This document shows, in pieces, positions 31,991 through 33,143 of a DNA stretch of 33,143 bases. The translations under genes were made by a program, and so were the position numbers. Source of the stretch: Nitrospirota bacterium (GTDB lineage: Bacteria; Nitrospirota; Thermodesulfovibrionia; Thermodesulfovibrionales; UBA1546). The stretch's first letter is position 1. Every line of letters begins with the position of its first letter. Location of the stretch: assembly GCA_016212165.1 (NCBI GenBank), contig JACRGY010000124.1, positions 1 through 33,143 on the forward strand, given 5' to 3'. The notes beneath the pieces are model-generated. The model made no database searches, was not told the origin of the DNA, and worked only from the letters and a program-made list of their open reading frames with translations.

Positions 31991-32857
31991 CTGGCAGATG
32001 TTTCAATTGTTATACCTGTCTACAGAAGAACTGAGTGGATAGGCAAATGCATCAAAAAACTTATAGAGCAGGAATTCGAAAAGGCTTTTGAGATTATTAT
32101 TGTGGACGATGGCTCTCCAAACGAATCTGAGATGAAAAGAACGGCAGAGAAGCTTGCGGGATCCGAAAACATCTCTATAAAATATCTCGGAAACAGCCAT
32201 GCCGGTCCGGCAGCTGCGCGTAATTACGGAGTTCGTTCTTCGTCTGGCAGGATCATATGTTTCCTTGACGACGATTCTATTCCTGACAAAAGTTGGCTCA
32301 GCGAAATAGTTAAGCCGTTTCGAAATTCAGATTCAATAGCTTTGGTTAGCGGTAAAACCCTGTCCTATGACCGCAAAGCTTCACTGCCCTTACTTCTTGA
32401 AAAAACTGTTTACTCAGGAAAATGTTGGGCCACTTGTAACATTGCTTATCGCCGCGATGCTTTTGAAGCGCTTGGCGGGTTCGATGAATCATTCACTGAA
32501 CCCAGCTGGGAAGATAATGACCTTGGAATAAGGGCAAAGTGGGCTGGATATATACATGTCTATAACAAGCAGGCTGTAGTATATCATCCTCATGAGAAGT
32601 CAATTGAGGAGTATAAAAAAAAATGCCTGTTGAACGGGAGAGGAGCTGCTGTATTCAGCCGCAAACATCTGCTTAAAAAACCGCTGTGGGGAATAGCCAC
32701 GCCAATTGTTATGTCAAGACACTTAATCTATGGCATACTCCCCTCTGTATGGAGAGCTAAAACTATTAATGAAACTTATTTAAAATTTCTCTGGTCTTTT
32801 TATTCTTTACAGGGCTTCTGGAGAGCAATGATAGGGAAAAAACATGCAAAAAACTAA
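31991..32857 (+). CDS. Family 2 glycosyltransferase, CTG start
   Basis: This 288-aa GT-A enzyme starts ADVSIVIPVYRRTEWIGKCI and has IIIVDDGSPNESEM, RNYGVRSSSGRIICFLDDDS (DDD metal site), NIAYRRDAFEALGGFDESF and WEDNDLGIRAK (the ED acceptor motif). The complete N-terminal strand is coded before any ATG, GTG or TTG in the frame. The only plausible start is CTG at 31991, placed seven bases after a perfect AAGGAGG site, with an in-frame TAG a short way upstream. Starting at the GTG at 32102 would delete the fold's first strand. The gene overlaps the following radical SAM gene by 14 bases. Confidence 0.88.
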   Translation: MADVSIVIPVYRRTEWIGKCIKKLIEQEFEKAFEIIIVDDGSPNESEMKRTAEKLAGSENISIKYLGNSHAGPAAARNYGVRSSSGRIICFLDDDSIPDKSWLSEIVKPFRNSDSIALVSGKTLSYDRKASLPLLLEKTVYSGKCWATCNIAYRRDAFEALGGFDESFTEPSWEDNDLGIRAKWAGYIHVYNKQAVVYHPHEKSIEEYKKKCLLNGRGAAVFSRKHLLKKPLWGIATPIVMSRHLIYGILPSVWRAKTINETYLKFLWSFYSLQGFWRAMIGKKHAKN

Positions 32858-33143
32858 ACGGGTAAAGATTGTCACAGGTTTAAAGTGCAATATTCAGTGC
32901 GTATTTTGTTATTATCGGGACAATCTGAAGTCCCCGAATAGAAAATTTGAAGAAATAAAAAAAGACCTTCTTTATGCAAAAAAACATGGGATATTGGAAA
33001 TAGATTTTTCCGGCGGGGAACCCACTGTTCACCCTGACCTCCCAAAGCTGATATCAGAAGCAAAAAATATGGGGATGGAAAAAGTCTGCATCATCAGCAA
33101 TGGGTGGAGGCTGGCTGACAGAGCATATCTGAACCTATTAAAA
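32844..33143 (+). CDS. Radical SAM protein, N-terminal part (cut by window edge)
   Basis: ATG at 32844 follows AGGGA and opens 100 codons that run out of the window. MQKTKRVKIVTGLKCNIQC begins the protein, and CNIQCVFC at residues 15-22 is the iron-sulfur motif. FSGGEPTVHPDLPKLI is the SAM-binding GGEP segment, followed by CIISNGWRL. All expected N-terminal radical SAM features are intact, unlike the partial gene at the other end. It overlaps the GT2 gene by 14 bases, so the two are translationally coupled. The substrate cannot be inferred from this part. Confidence 0.87.
   Translation, partial: MQKTKRVKIVTGLKCNIQCVFCYYRDNLKSPNRKFEEIKKDLLYAKKHGILEIDFSGGEPTVHPDLPKLISEAKNMGMEKVCIISNGWRLADRAYLNLLK

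Overview
The window is one large glycan-biosynthesis locus from a Gram-negative-type bacterium of moderate to low GC. It contains nucleotide-sugar pathways, an initiating polyprenyl-phosphate sugar transferase, a heptosyltransferase-like GT9 enzyme and a NusG/RfaH-type antiterminator. Several radical SAM enzymes and a B12-binding protein suggest an anaerobic or microaerobic lineage, with Nitrospirota- or Desulfobacterota-like bacteria as plausible sources. The sequence alone does not fix the phylum.

Layout. Everything from position 1 to 29691 is on the minus strand, tightly packed, and may be read from an extended -10 promoter near 29724. In transcription order it runs: rmlA, an rmlC-like cupin, rmlB, an inserted secreted protein, rmlD, a WbaP-type sugar-phosphate transferase, a NusG paralogue, manB, manC, ugd, neuA, a NeuB fusion and a 319-aa protein of unknown function. 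Next come two RfaE2-like nucleotidyltransferases (one fused to a PfkB kinase), a GmhA-like SIS protein, an epimerase, two DegT aminotransferases, a TPP-dependent E1 alpha/beta pair, a GT2 enzyme, two radical SAM proteins, two SDRs and a partial B12-binding radical SAM-like protein. To the right, a plus-strand UDP-glucuronate-epimerase-like gene converges on a minus-strand GT9 gene. Beyond a divergent spacer, a plus-strand GT2 gene overlaps a radical SAM gene cut by the window edge.

How the genes fit together. The locus can supply dTDP-rhamnose (rmlABCD), GDP-mannose (manBC), UDP-glucuronate/galacturonate (ugd plus epimerase), a CMP-activated nonulosonic-acid-like sugar (NeuB fusion, NeuA) and probably a nucleotide-activated heptose-like sugar (SIS, kinase, nucleotidyltransferase). 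The DegT enzymes, the E1 pair, the SDRs and the radical SAM enzymes look like tailoring steps for an unusual amino or branched sugar. No flippase, polymerase or chain-length regulator is in the window, so this is only part of the locus.

The points most worth a second look are these. (1) A three-copy intergenic element has 16-17-bp terminal stems that differ completely between copies but pair perfectly on the plus strand when G-T pairs are allowed. (2) Three genes have good family N-termini but only near-cognate start codons (CTG, CTG, ACG). (3) An rmlD 5' remnant marks the insertion of a secreted lysozyme-like gene. (4) A kinase/nucleotidyltransferase fusion has its domains in reversed order and a damaged HxGH motif beside an intact stand-alone copy. 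(5) NeuB is fused to a TIM-barrel domain. (6) A structured leader with an ops-like sequence follows the NusG-like gene.
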